From: Alphaproteobacteria bacterium
GTDB lineage: Bacteria > Myxococcota_A > UBA796 > GCA-2862545
Reading direction: 5' to 3'
NCBI GenBank assembly: GCA_020632885.1
Contig: JACKEQ010000037.1
Span: 1 to 49,800 of the forward strand
DNA length: 49,800 bases
Shown here: in pieces, positions 26,009 through 32,805 of the stretch
How positions within the stretch are numbered: position 1 is the stretch's first letter
Layout: each line of letters begins with the position of its first letter
Notes under the pieces: model-generated
Database searches by the model: none
What the model was told of the DNA's origin: nothing
Seen by the model: the letters and a program-made list of their open reading frames with translations, nothing else
Translations under genes and position numbers: made by a program

Positions 26009-26023
26009 TGGCAGAAACTGCCA
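26009..26023. promoter_or_regulatory. Putative TetR operator 2
   Basis: Exact copy of the 15-base palindrome at 25986-26000, centre-to-centre distance 23 bp (about two helical turns). It lies 14 bases before a TAGGAT hexamer and 25 bases before the start of the divergent gene at 26049. Confidence 0.8.
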
Positions 26024-26036
26024 TGCGCCGAAGAGG

Positions 26037-26042
26037 TAGGAT
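26037..26042 (+). promoter_or_regulatory. Probable -10 hexamer of a leaderless transcript
   Basis: TAGGAT followed by exactly six bases and the GTG start at 26049, so transcription beginning about seven bases after the hexamer would start at the initiation codon. Confidence 0.45.
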
Positions 26043-26048
26043 CGCCCG

Positions 26049-26552
26049 GTGCGACCGGAAGACGAGCTCCACCCGTTCGAGGACACCTTCGAGCTTCGGC
26101 CCATGGGATCCGACGGTGCTGGGCTCCTGGTGAATGTCCTGCTGCTGGTCGTCCTGGTGTCCCTGCTGCAGGCGGTGGTCACCATCGCCTCCTTCGACGG
26201 GCCGGCGCGCGTCGCCGTGGCGGTGGTGACGCTCATGGGCGCTCCGGCGGTCGGCTGGGTGACGTGGCGGGCCGTCGCTCCGCACGTGATCCCGGTCCGG
26301 GTGGTGGTCCGTCCCGGCGGTGTGCACCTCGGGGACTGGTTCGTGGACCGTGCCGACATCACGGAGGTGCGGGTCCTTGATCGTGGGAGGCTCCGGATCG
26401 TGGTGGAGACGACGGACGGGCCGTGGACGTCTCCGGCGCTGGGCGACGATCCGGCCCACGTCGAGCGCGTCGCCGCCGCGATCCGCTCTCTGGTCGAGGT
26501 AGCCCGCGCTCCCTCGGTGCAGCGTGTCCCGTCAGCGATGACGATCCGGTAG
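26049..26552 (+). CDS. Membrane protein of unknown function, divergent from the TetR-P450 operon
   Basis: 167 residues with two hydrophobic helices (about 25-48 and 55-73) after a cytoplasmic acidic N-terminus, then a strand-rich C-terminal domain (about 85-150: VVVRPGGVHLGDWF, RADITEVRVLDRGRLRI). The arrangement of two helices plus a small beta domain resembles bacterial PH-domain membrane proteins, but I cannot confirm it. The GTG start is six bases after a TAGGAT hexamer, suggesting a leaderless mRNA; a weak GAGG is also upstream. The shared divergent region carries both palindromes, so it may be co-regulated with the P450. Confidence 0.7.
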   Translation: MRPEDELHPFEDTFELRPMGSDGAGLLVNVLLLVVLVSLLQAVVTIASFDGPARVAVAVVTLMGAPAVGWVTWRAVAPHVIPVRVVVRPGGVHLGDWFVDRADITEVRVLDRGRLRIVVETTDGPWTSPALGDDPAHVERVAAAIRSLVEVARAPSVQRVPSAMTIR

Positions 26553-26605
26553 CCGGTCGCCGTCCACGTCCGTACCGGGCGGGTCCCGTGGGGTTACCGG
26601 GGCCC

Positions 26606-27223
26606 ATGCAGCTCGTCCTCTTCGACCTCGATGGCACCCTCGTGCACTCCATCCCTGGGCTCGTGCAGGCCACCAACGCCCTGCTCGCGGAGCACGGGCG
26701 CCGCCCGCTCACGGCCGGCGAGGTCCAGGGTCTCCTCGGGCACGGGGCACCCCAGCTTCTCGACGGTGCTGCGCGCCTCACTGGCGGACCCTTCGCGAAA
26801 GATCCCTACCCGCGGTACGTCGAGCTCTGCCTGGGTCCTCTGGACACACCCGCTTTCGACGGCATCCCCGAGCTCCTCGACGCCCTCGCGGACCGGCAGC
26901 TCGCGGTGATCACGAACAAGCCCGAGGGCCCGGCCTTCGCGGTGCTCGATCGTCTGGGGTGGCGCGAGCGGTTCTTGGCGGTCGTCGGCGGCGACACCCT
27001 GCCCACCCGGAAGCCCGACCCTGCCGGGTTGCTGCACGTGCTCGACCTGGCCGGCTGCACCCGCGATCAGGCCGTCTACATCGGGGACTCCGACGTCGAC
27101 GTGGCGGTGGCGCGACGGGCCGGCATCCCGAGCATCGGGGTGGGCTGGGGCTACGGCGACGTCACCGGAGCGGACCTCCACGCTCAGGATGTCCCCGCGC
27201 TCGGGCGCCTGCTGGGCGTCTGA
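26606..27223 (+). CDS. HAD-superfamily phosphatase, phosphoglycolate phosphatase type
   Basis: 205 residues. Motif I DLDGTLV holds the nucleophile Asp; motif II TNKP supplies the Thr; motif III KPDPAGLL supplies the Lys; motif IV GDSDVDVAVARRAG supplies the metal-binding acids. A helical cap lies between motifs I and II, giving the Gph/PGP-like subclass IA. It would dephosphorylate 2-phosphoglycolate or another small sugar phosphate in the cytoplasm. ATG 26606 matches the family start M-Q-L-V-L-F-D-L-D; earlier in-frame codons are shadows of the preceding gene. A TACCGG hexamer lies 10 bases upstream. Confidence 0.9.
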   Translation: MQLVLFDLDGTLVHSIPGLVQATNALLAEHGRRPLTAGEVQGLLGHGAPQLLDGAARLTGGPFAKDPYPRYVELCLGPLDTPAFDGIPELLDALADRQLAVITNKPEGPAFAVLDRLGWRERFLAVVGGDTLPTRKPDPAGLLHVLDLAGCTRDQAVYIGDSDVDVAVARRAGIPSIGVGWGYGDVTGADLHAQDVPALGRLLGV

Positions 27224-27226
27224 CCC

Positions 27227-27304
27227 TCACCGGGGGCGGGGGAGGCGGACCCGCACGGTAGTGCCGAGCCCCGGGGCGAGCGCGACGGTGAGGAGCGCGG
27301 TCAC
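27227..27304 (-). pseudogene. Relic of a histidine kinase C-terminus behind the methyltransferase gene
   Basis: The 77 bases between the phosphatase and methyltransferase genes, read on the - strand, end APGLGTTVRVRLPRPR-stop. This closely resembles the last strand of sensor histidine kinases (A-P-G-x-G-T-T-V-x-V-x-L-P). A GTG overlapping the methyltransferase stop (GTGA) opens this 25-codon frame, but such a short piece cannot be a working kinase. I read it as the remaining tail of a deleted kinase gene. Confidence 0.5.
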
Positions 27305-27903
27305 GGGCGCTGGGCGGTGAGCAGGAAGATCGGGTAGCGCGGATCGTCCCGCCCGACCTCGCAGGCCGTCACGAACGCGATGTCCACGAACCCCGCGGCC
27401 GCCGCGTGCGCCGCGAGGGCATCCCGCTCGAAGCCCGCGTGGAAGACCCCTTCGGCCTCCGGCGGGTGGAAGGTGCCGTCCTCGGCGTCCAGATCGGCCA
27501 GCGCGAGCCGACCCCCCGGCTTCAGGTGGGTGAACAGCGCCCGCATCAGGCCCGCCGTGTCCTCGACGTGGTGGGCCGCCATCGCGCTCACCACCGCGTC
27601 CACCTGCAGGTCCAGCGGGGCCTCCAGCAGGTCCTGGCAGCGGATGTCCACCTTGCCCGCCAGCTCCGGCTTGGCCGCCAACCGTTCCAGCATCGCGGGC
27701 GACACGTCGACCGCCACGATCCGACCCACGTGCGGCGCCACCCGGCCCGCGAGCAGCCCGGTGCCCGCGCCGAAGTCCATCACCACCTCGTCCGGCGACC
27801 AGTCCATCGCGGCGTCCAGCGCGCCGAACACGCCCTCCGAGATCTGCTGCGGCACCGGACGGCTGTCCCAGCCCTCCGCCTTGTCGTGGAACAGGTCGGC
27901 CAT
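27301..27903 (-). CDS. SAM-dependent methyltransferase, class I
   Basis: 200 residues with a Rossmann methyltransferase fold. Motif I is VMDFGAGTG (about 41-49), the acidic end of strand 2 is VAVDVSP, motif II/III is VDAVVSAMAAHHV, and LKPGGRLALADL is the typical post-III loop. It resembles small methyltransferases of the Methyltransf_11/25 group, including ubiquinone/menaquinone-type and arsenite-type relatives; the substrate is unknown. The first residues MADLFHDKAEGWDSR match the D-K-A-x-x-W-D start of that group. It lies 32 bases after the large lipoprotein gene on the same strand, with its own GAGGAGG site. Confidence 0.88.
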   Translation of the reverse strand: MADLFHDKAEGWDSRPVPQQISEGVFGALDAAMDWSPDEVVMDFGAGTGLLAGRVAPHVGRIVAVDVSPAMLERLAAKPELAGKVDIRCQDLLEAPLDLQVDAVVSAMAAHHVEDTAGLMRALFTHLKPGGRLALADLDAEDGTFHPPEAEGVFHAGFERDALAAHAAAAGFVDIAFVTACEVGRDDPRYPIFLLTAQRP

Positions 27904-27935
27904 GGTGTCCTCCTCAGGCCACCCTCCCTATCTCG

Positions 27936-30245
27936 TCAGAGCGGCTGCCAGTCCAGCGTCTCCCACGCGAAGCGCACGACGGACGCCCGGCGGGTCGGGC
28001 TGGACTGGATCTGGCTCCAGTAGACGAGGTCGTCGTCCGCGAACACGGCGCAGGTGGTGCCGTTCAGGAGGTCCTCGCGGTCGTCCAGGCTCATCGGGGC
28101 CGAAGCGAGCTCCACGCGACCCTGGTGCACCCGGAGGATCTGGCGGTCGGCATTGCCCAGCTGCGGGTGGATCCGCCACGCCCAGATCGTGCCGTCGGCC
28201 AGCTCGCCCCCGAACACACACTGGCCCAGGGAGCCCGTCACGACGTCGTCGGTGAGCGTCCACGTCGTGCGATCGAGGGTGACGGGCGGTCCCCCGGATG
28301 CCCACACGAACAGCGTCCCGTCGGACAGCGGGTGGGCGCCCAGCACGTTCATCGTCCCGAGCGGCATCGTGTACAGCACCTCGCCCGTGCCGACGTCCTG
28401 GCACACGAGGTCCGCGTCGGCAGGCTGGCGACAGACCGTGGTGCCATCGAAGGTCGACGGCATCGCGTCCACCGGCCAGTCCAACGTCTGCTGCGTCCCG
28501 TCCGCCCGCACCCACGCGTGCTGCCCGCCGCTCACGGGGAGCAGCAGCCCGCCGACCGGCACGACGTAGGGGCTCGTGTTCCCCGGCGTCACGATGCCCA
28601 GATCGGTGCTCCCGCCAGGACCGTGGTGGACCACCGAGACCCCGCCGACCGCGTTGCTCACGGACCAGCAGCCCTCGACGGCGTCGGGCACGCAACCCTC
28701 CGGCCAGCGGACGTGGCCCCCGTAGCGGCCCCCGGGACGCACGATGGCCTGGGCGTCCACGTCCACCACGGTCCCGTCGGGCTGGGCGCGCCACGGACCC
28801 ACCCCGAGCGGCGGGAACACCTGCCGATCGAGCACCGCCACCCGGAACGGCCCGATGCCCTCGACCGTCCCGGTGACCTCGCCCCCCTCGTACCCGAGCT
28901 CCCCGGGCGTGGTCGTCGTCCAGTCGCGCACGAGCAGCGCGCACCCGGGCTGGGTGGCGACCACGGCCGCCGGCGCGACCCCGTCGAGCGTCCAGTCCGA
29001 TCCCTGGCCCTCCCCGGTCCAGCACACCTCGACATCCCCGTCCCAGCGGGTCGCGCGGACGTACGGGATCGCTGGGACCACGTCGCCTCCGGGCAGACCG
29101 TCGACCTCGAGCCGGAAGGCGCCGCCGGTGAGCGGGCCGCTCGCGTCGGCCGTGACGGCCTGCAGCACACCATTGGGCCGGACCCACGCGGACCGCAGGT
29201 GCACGCCCTCCCCGAGCTCCACCCGCCCGAGGCGCCTCCGCACCACGCCGGAGCCCTCCACGGCGAGGGCGTCCACGGTGCCGTCGGGATGGGCGTCGTA
29301 CAGCCTACCCGGCTCGCCGGGTGACCGGATCCGGCTCGGGGTGGGCACGACCAGCTCGTGCAGGCGCCAGCCGGCTTCCGTCCGCAGGAACACGTCTGCG
29401 TCCGCACCCCAGGGCGGCTCCTCGACCCGGTAGCCGTCGTCGATCGTGGGCGACCGGCCCACGGCCTCCCCGACGATGCCCGACACCGCGGGGAACCCAC
29501 CGGGCAGGGCCTCCGCACCGACCAGACGCGTCGTCTCGGTGTCTCCGACGAGGCCGTTCGGGTCGCGGAGGACCTCCGTGACGTGCATGCTCCCCCGACC
29601 CAGACCGTCCTCGATCAGCGCCACCGCCTCCACGAACACCCACTCGCCCAGGTCGCTCGCGGCGAGCGACGCGGGCTCCTCGGTGAGCACCGGAGCGACA
29701 GGAGGATCGAAGGGGACGAACAGCGGCGTGTGGGGCCCGAGCCCCTCCCGGTAGGGCGTGCGGGTCGGGGGGCGGTCGTCCTGCTGGCGGTTCACCCACC
29801 AGAGGTCCGGGTCGTCCCGGTCGCGCTCGATCCACCCGGTCACCTCGACCTCGTCGCCCTCGAGCCGGAACCGCTGCTCCCACTGCATCCCGGCCCGGAC
29901 GGGCTCCGGGACCAGCAGGACGGGCGTGTCGAGGAGGCCGTCTGCGGCGCTCCCGTCGAGCCAGAGGCCATCGGCATCCCGGTGGAGCCAGGTCTCGGAG
30001 GTGGCCCCGAGGGCGCTGCTCGCGACGCGCACGAGGTCGCGACCGTCCATCCGGAAGGTCTCGCCGACCCTGACCACCACGTCGCCGTCCGTCCAGGTCA
30101 TGCCTGGGGTGAGAGGCTGCAGGGGGCTCCCGTTGGGATCGCCGGACCCCTCGACCACGATCTCCACACCAGCCGATGCAGGGCCACGACCCTTGCATCC
30201 CGTCGCGATGAGCAGGAAGGTCCAGGAAACCACCGTCGTTCTCAC
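27936..30245 (-). CDS. Large lipoprotein with beta-propeller-like repeats
   Basis: 769 residues. The signal MRTTVVSWTFLLIATGC places the lipid Cys at 17, here with a basic n-region. The mature protein has a first domain (about 25-270) with alternating strands and a second, longer region where short motifs of the type 'value at point of reading' recur (DGTVDALAVEGSGVV, PDGTVVDVDAQAIV, SDGTLFVWASGG, LADGTIWAWRI), suggesting a beta-propeller. Several Cys in the second half may pair. GTG 30245 is chosen because AGGAGGTG lies immediately before it; an upstream ATG has no ribosome site. A 17-base motif at 30255-30271 including TAGGCT is shared with the gene at 38835. No enzymatic residues seen. Confidence 0.8.
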   Translation of the reverse strand: MRTTVVSWTFLLIATGCKGRGPASAGVEIVVEGSGDPNGSPLQPLTPGMTWTDGDVVVRVGETFRMDGRDLVRVASSALGATSETWLHRDADGLWLDGSAADGLLDTPVLLVPEPVRAGMQWEQRFRLEGDEVEVTGWIERDRDDPDLWWVNRQQDDRPPTRTPYREGLGPHTPLFVPFDPPVAPVLTEEPASLAASDLGEWVFVEAVALIEDGLGRGSMHVTEVLRDPNGLVGDTETTRLVGAEALPGGFPAVSGIVGEAVGRSPTIDDGYRVEEPPWGADADVFLRTEAGWRLHELVVPTPSRIRSPGEPGRLYDAHPDGTVDALAVEGSGVVRRRLGRVELGEGVHLRSAWVRPNGVLQAVTADASGPLTGGAFRLEVDGLPGGDVVPAIPYVRATRWDGDVEVCWTGEGQGSDWTLDGVAPAAVVATQPGCALLVRDWTTTTPGELGYEGGEVTGTVEGIGPFRVAVLDRQVFPPLGVGPWRAQPDGTVVDVDAQAIVRPGGRYGGHVRWPEGCVPDAVEGCWSVSNAVGGVSVVHHGPGGSTDLGIVTPGNTSPYVVPVGGLLLPVSGGQHAWVRADGTQQTLDWPVDAMPSTFDGTTVCRQPADADLVCQDVGTGEVLYTMPLGTMNVLGAHPLSDGTLFVWASGGPPVTLDRTTWTLTDDVVTGSLGQCVFGGELADGTIWAWRIHPQLGNADRQILRVHQGRVELASAPMSLDDREDLLNGTTCAVFADDDLVYWSQIQSSPTRRASVVRFAWETLDWQPL

Positions 30246-30254
30246 GCCACCTCC

Positions 30255-30271
30255 TGCGTCGAGCCTATCCC
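30255..30271 (-). promoter_or_regulatory. 17-base upstream motif shared with 38802-38818, probable promoter
   Basis: On the - strand, GGGATAGGCTCGACGCA; the copy at 38802-38818 (+ strand) differs only at the ninth base. It contains a TAGGCT hexamer (30262-30267) and lies nine bases before the start codon. Confidence 0.55.
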
Positions 30272-30343
30272 AGCCCGCTCCCATCGGGCTTTCAGGGTCT
30301 TTCAAGGCGGAGGCGCCCACGGTCTCGTACGTTACGACCCCGT

Positions 30344-31585
30344 ATGCTCGCCCTCCTGCTCGCCTGCTCGCACGTGGTGCACACCAACGACCCCGGCATC
30401 GACGTCGACGTGAACGGGGACGGCCTCGCCGACCTCGTCGGCGCCGATGGAGACGGGGAGACCAACCGGCTCGTCGTCTACTACGGCTCGCCCGACTTCT
30501 TCGAGGCCGACGGGACCGCCAACAGCTCCTTCACGCTCCCGTTCATCCGGCCGGACGTCGAGGAGGAGGAGGTGATGACCCACCCCCGGGCGGTCGGCGA
30601 CCTCGACGGCGACGGCACCACCGACATCGCCTCGGGCATGTTCGACGGTCCGGATCGCGGGGCGCTCGTGCGGTTCGGGAGCTCCGGCGGGCTCCAGCCC
30701 TCCGTACAGGTCCAGGTGCCCGGGTTCGTGAGCGGCGAGGGCTTCGACGTGCTGTGGGTCGGCGACCTCACCTGCGACGGGCGCGCGGAGCTGCTGGTGT
30801 ACTCGTACCAGCTCGTGGGCCAGGAGCCGGAGGACGCCTGGCTCTACCGGTCCGACGAGGGCGGCATCGACGGCACACCCCGGCGCCTGGCGGGCGTCCT
30901 GAAGCCGGTGGGCGACGTGGACGGAGACGGCTGCGACGACGTGCTCGTCGATGGGGAGCTGTTCCTCGGCGACGCCGGCGACCTCGTGGCCTCCGGGTGG
31001 ACCAGCTCCGACCCCGAGCGCTTCCCGATGGCGCCCGTGCGCCCCGTGGACGTCGACGCAGACGGGCTCATGGACTTCATGGGCCTGTTCGACGGCCTGG
31101 GGAACGCGTGGCACCTGGGTGACGAGGGCGGCATCCCCACGAGCTCCCGCGGCCTCGACAAGATCTGGTCCGCCGGCGAGGCCTCGTTCCCCATCGCGGA
31201 CCTCGATGGCGACGGCTGGGTCGACTACGTGCGCTGGGGCACCGTGAACAGCGAGATCCCGGGTGCCGCCATCGGCGACTGGAAGCTCGACTGGGCCCTC
31301 GGCCGGCCGCCGAAGGAGCTGTCCGAAGAGCGCCTGCGGGCCGAGGTGCACCCCACGCTCTACCCCTACGAGGCCTGGCAGCTGCGGGCTCCCGACGTGT
31401 ACCAGCGCTACCTCGGAACGGTGGGCGACCTCGACGGGGACGGGTTCGCCGACCTCGTGACGGACGGACGTCTCACCGACGTGGGTGCGGTGCACCGCGG
31501 CGGGCGGCGCTTCCGTGCCGAGGCCACCGTGCTCTTCGACACCGCGTCCGCCGGCTGGGCGGGGGTGGACGACAATGGCCGCTGA
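30344..31585 (+). CDS. FG-GAP/VCBS repeat lipoprotein
   Basis: 413 residues. MLALLLAC is one of the shortest lipoprotein signals I have seen (Cys8). The mature chain contains five or more Ca-binding FG-GAP-type loops: DVNGDGLADLV, DLDGDGTTDIA, DVDGDGCDDVL, DVDADGLMDFM, DLDGDGWVDYV and DLDGDGFADLV, spaced 45-90 residues apart, which is the spacing of beta-propeller blades in integrin-alpha-like proteins. It is likely a surface-exposed binding protein. It opens a run of four overlapping lipoprotein genes. TACGTT (30328-30333) may be the -10, leaving a leader of only a few bases. Confidence 0.88.
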   Translation: MLALLLACSHVVHTNDPGIDVDVNGDGLADLVGADGDGETNRLVVYYGSPDFFEADGTANSSFTLPFIRPDVEEEEVMTHPRAVGDLDGDGTTDIASGMFDGPDRGALVRFGSSGGLQPSVQVQVPGFVSGEGFDVLWVGDLTCDGRAELLVYSYQLVGQEPEDAWLYRSDEGGIDGTPRRLAGVLKPVGDVDGDGCDDVLVDGELFLGDAGDLVASGWTSSDPERFPMAPVRPVDVDADGLMDFMGLFDGLGNAWHLGDEGGIPTSSRGLDKIWSAGEASFPIADLDGDGWVDYVRWGTVNSEIPGAAIGDWKLDWALGRPPKELSEERLRAEVHPTLYPYEAWQLRAPDVYQRYLGTVGDLDGDGFADLVTDGRLTDVGAVHRGGRRFRAEATVLFDTASAGWAGVDDNGR

Positions 31586-32378
31586 CGTGCGGCTCCTCCT
31601 GGTGGCGGGTGCGCTGGCGGGGTGCTCGGACGTGTGCGGGTCCTTCGTGGCCCAGGACCCCACCGAGCTGCGCGGCATCGAGCGGTGTCGGGTGGTCGAC
31701 GGTGAGCTGCTGGTGATGGCGGGCTACCGCGACGAGCTCGTGCTGCCGGGCCTCGAGGAGGTCACGGGTCGCATGATCGTCGAGGACGTCGCGGTGCTGG
31801 ACCTGCCCGCCCTCGAGCGCGTCGGGAGCGGGCCGTCCCGCGGTGACCTCGTGGTCGGGGGCCTCTCCGGGCGCTTCGCGGCGCCCGTCCTGCGCACGGT
31901 GGGCCGCGGCTGGTACGAGGAGCCCGACGACGGCTTCCTGTCGGAGTCCCGCATGGAGATCCGGGCCGACGGTCCGACCTCGGTGGACCTCGGCTCCCTC
32001 GAGATCCCCGGTGGTCTCCTGCTGGACGGCCTCACCGCACCCCTGGACCTGCCGTCGCTCGTGAGCGTCGGGGCCCTCGGCGTCTCCGGACGTGCGCCCG
32101 CCGCGTTCTCCACGCCCGTGCTGCCGGTTTCCCTGCAGGTCAGCGACACCACGGGGCTCGAGCGCCTGGACGTGCCCCAGCCAGGCGCGCTGGCACGGCT
32201 CTCGATCCTCGGGAACGCCGACCTGCGCGACGTCTCCCTGGGCCTCACCGCCGCCGACGTGGTGGAGGTGGTCGAGAACCCGGCGCTCGCGTCGTTCGTC
32301 TCGGAGCTGCCCTGTGTGGACCTCGACTGGCGCGACAACGCGATGGAGGCGCCCGATGGTGCTCCTGGCTGCCGCTAG
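31575..32378 (+). CDS. Lipoprotein with receptor L-domain-like repeats
   Basis: 267 residues. MAADVRLLLVAGALAGC gives lipid Cys17. The mature chain consists of regularly spaced hydrophobic turns such as VLPGLEEVTGRMIVEDV, VLDLPALERV, LDLPSLVSVGALGV and LERLDVPQPGALARL, the pattern of receptor L-domains, which are parallel beta-solenoids. One Cys pair opens the mature region (CSDVC) and two more occur (RC, PC). ATG 31575 follows GGGGGTGG and overlaps the FG-GAP gene by 11 bases. It is probably surface-exposed; a ligand cannot be inferred. Confidence 0.8.
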   Translation: MAADVRLLLVAGALAGCSDVCGSFVAQDPTELRGIERCRVVDGELLVMAGYRDELVLPGLEEVTGRMIVEDVAVLDLPALERVGSGPSRGDLVVGGLSGRFAAPVLRTVGRGWYEEPDDGFLSESRMEIRADGPTSVDLGSLEIPGGLLLDGLTAPLDLPSLVSVGALGVSGRAPAAFSTPVLPVSLQVSDTTGLERLDVPQPGALARLSILGNADLRDVSLGLTAADVVEVVENPALASFVSELPCVDLDWRDNAMEAPDGAPGCR

Positions 32379-32805
32379 CCTGCTCGGCTGCGGGAAGAGC
32401 CCCGATCCCGACGGCATCGAGAGCATCGCCTTCGGCGGCGAGCGCGGCGGGCTCTTCGAGGAGGTCACCGCGGTGGCCTGCTCCCTCCGGCCGGGCGACT
32501 TCACCCGCGTGGAGTGGACGCTCGGCGAGGAGGAGGACGCGCGGTCGCTCACCACCGAGCTCCCGATCGGCCCGGAGGACCACGTGCGGCGCGCGGCCAT
32601 GGGCTTCACGCGTCTCTCGGACCCGCCGCTCACCGAGATGCCCACGCGGATCGTCGTGTCCTACGGGCCCCCGGTCCCCAACGACGAGGACGTGCGCTTC
32701 GCCCGCTGGGTGCCGATGTGGCTGCACGGGCTGGCCCTCGCCGAGCCCGGCTACGAGGCGTCGCGGCTCACGGACGCCACGGTGTTCTGCGAGGACTTCC
32801 GATGA
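32356..32805 (+). CDS. Small lipoprotein of unknown function
   Basis: 149 residues. MVLLAAASLLGC gives lipid Cys12. The mature protein is mostly beta, acidic, with one internal Cys (AVACSL) and a terminal one (VFCEDFR) that could pair. No family recognised. ATG 32356 lies six bases after GGAGG (32345-32349) and overlaps the previous gene by 23 bases, while its stop overlaps the next gene as ATGA, so it is translationally coupled on both sides. Confidence 0.75.
   Translation: MVLLAAASLLGCGKSPDPDGIESIAFGGERGGLFEEVTAVACSLRPGDFTRVEWTLGEEEDARSLTTELPIGPEDHVRRAAMGFTRLSDPPLTEMPTRIVVSYGPPVPNDEDVRFARWVPMWLHGLALAEPGYEASRLTDATVFCEDFR

Noticed and set aside
27225..27293. CCTCACCG...CGGTGAGG as a bidirectional terminator
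   Set aside because: Eight-base arms are separated by 53 bases, there is no T tract, and the interval has a kinase-tail reading.
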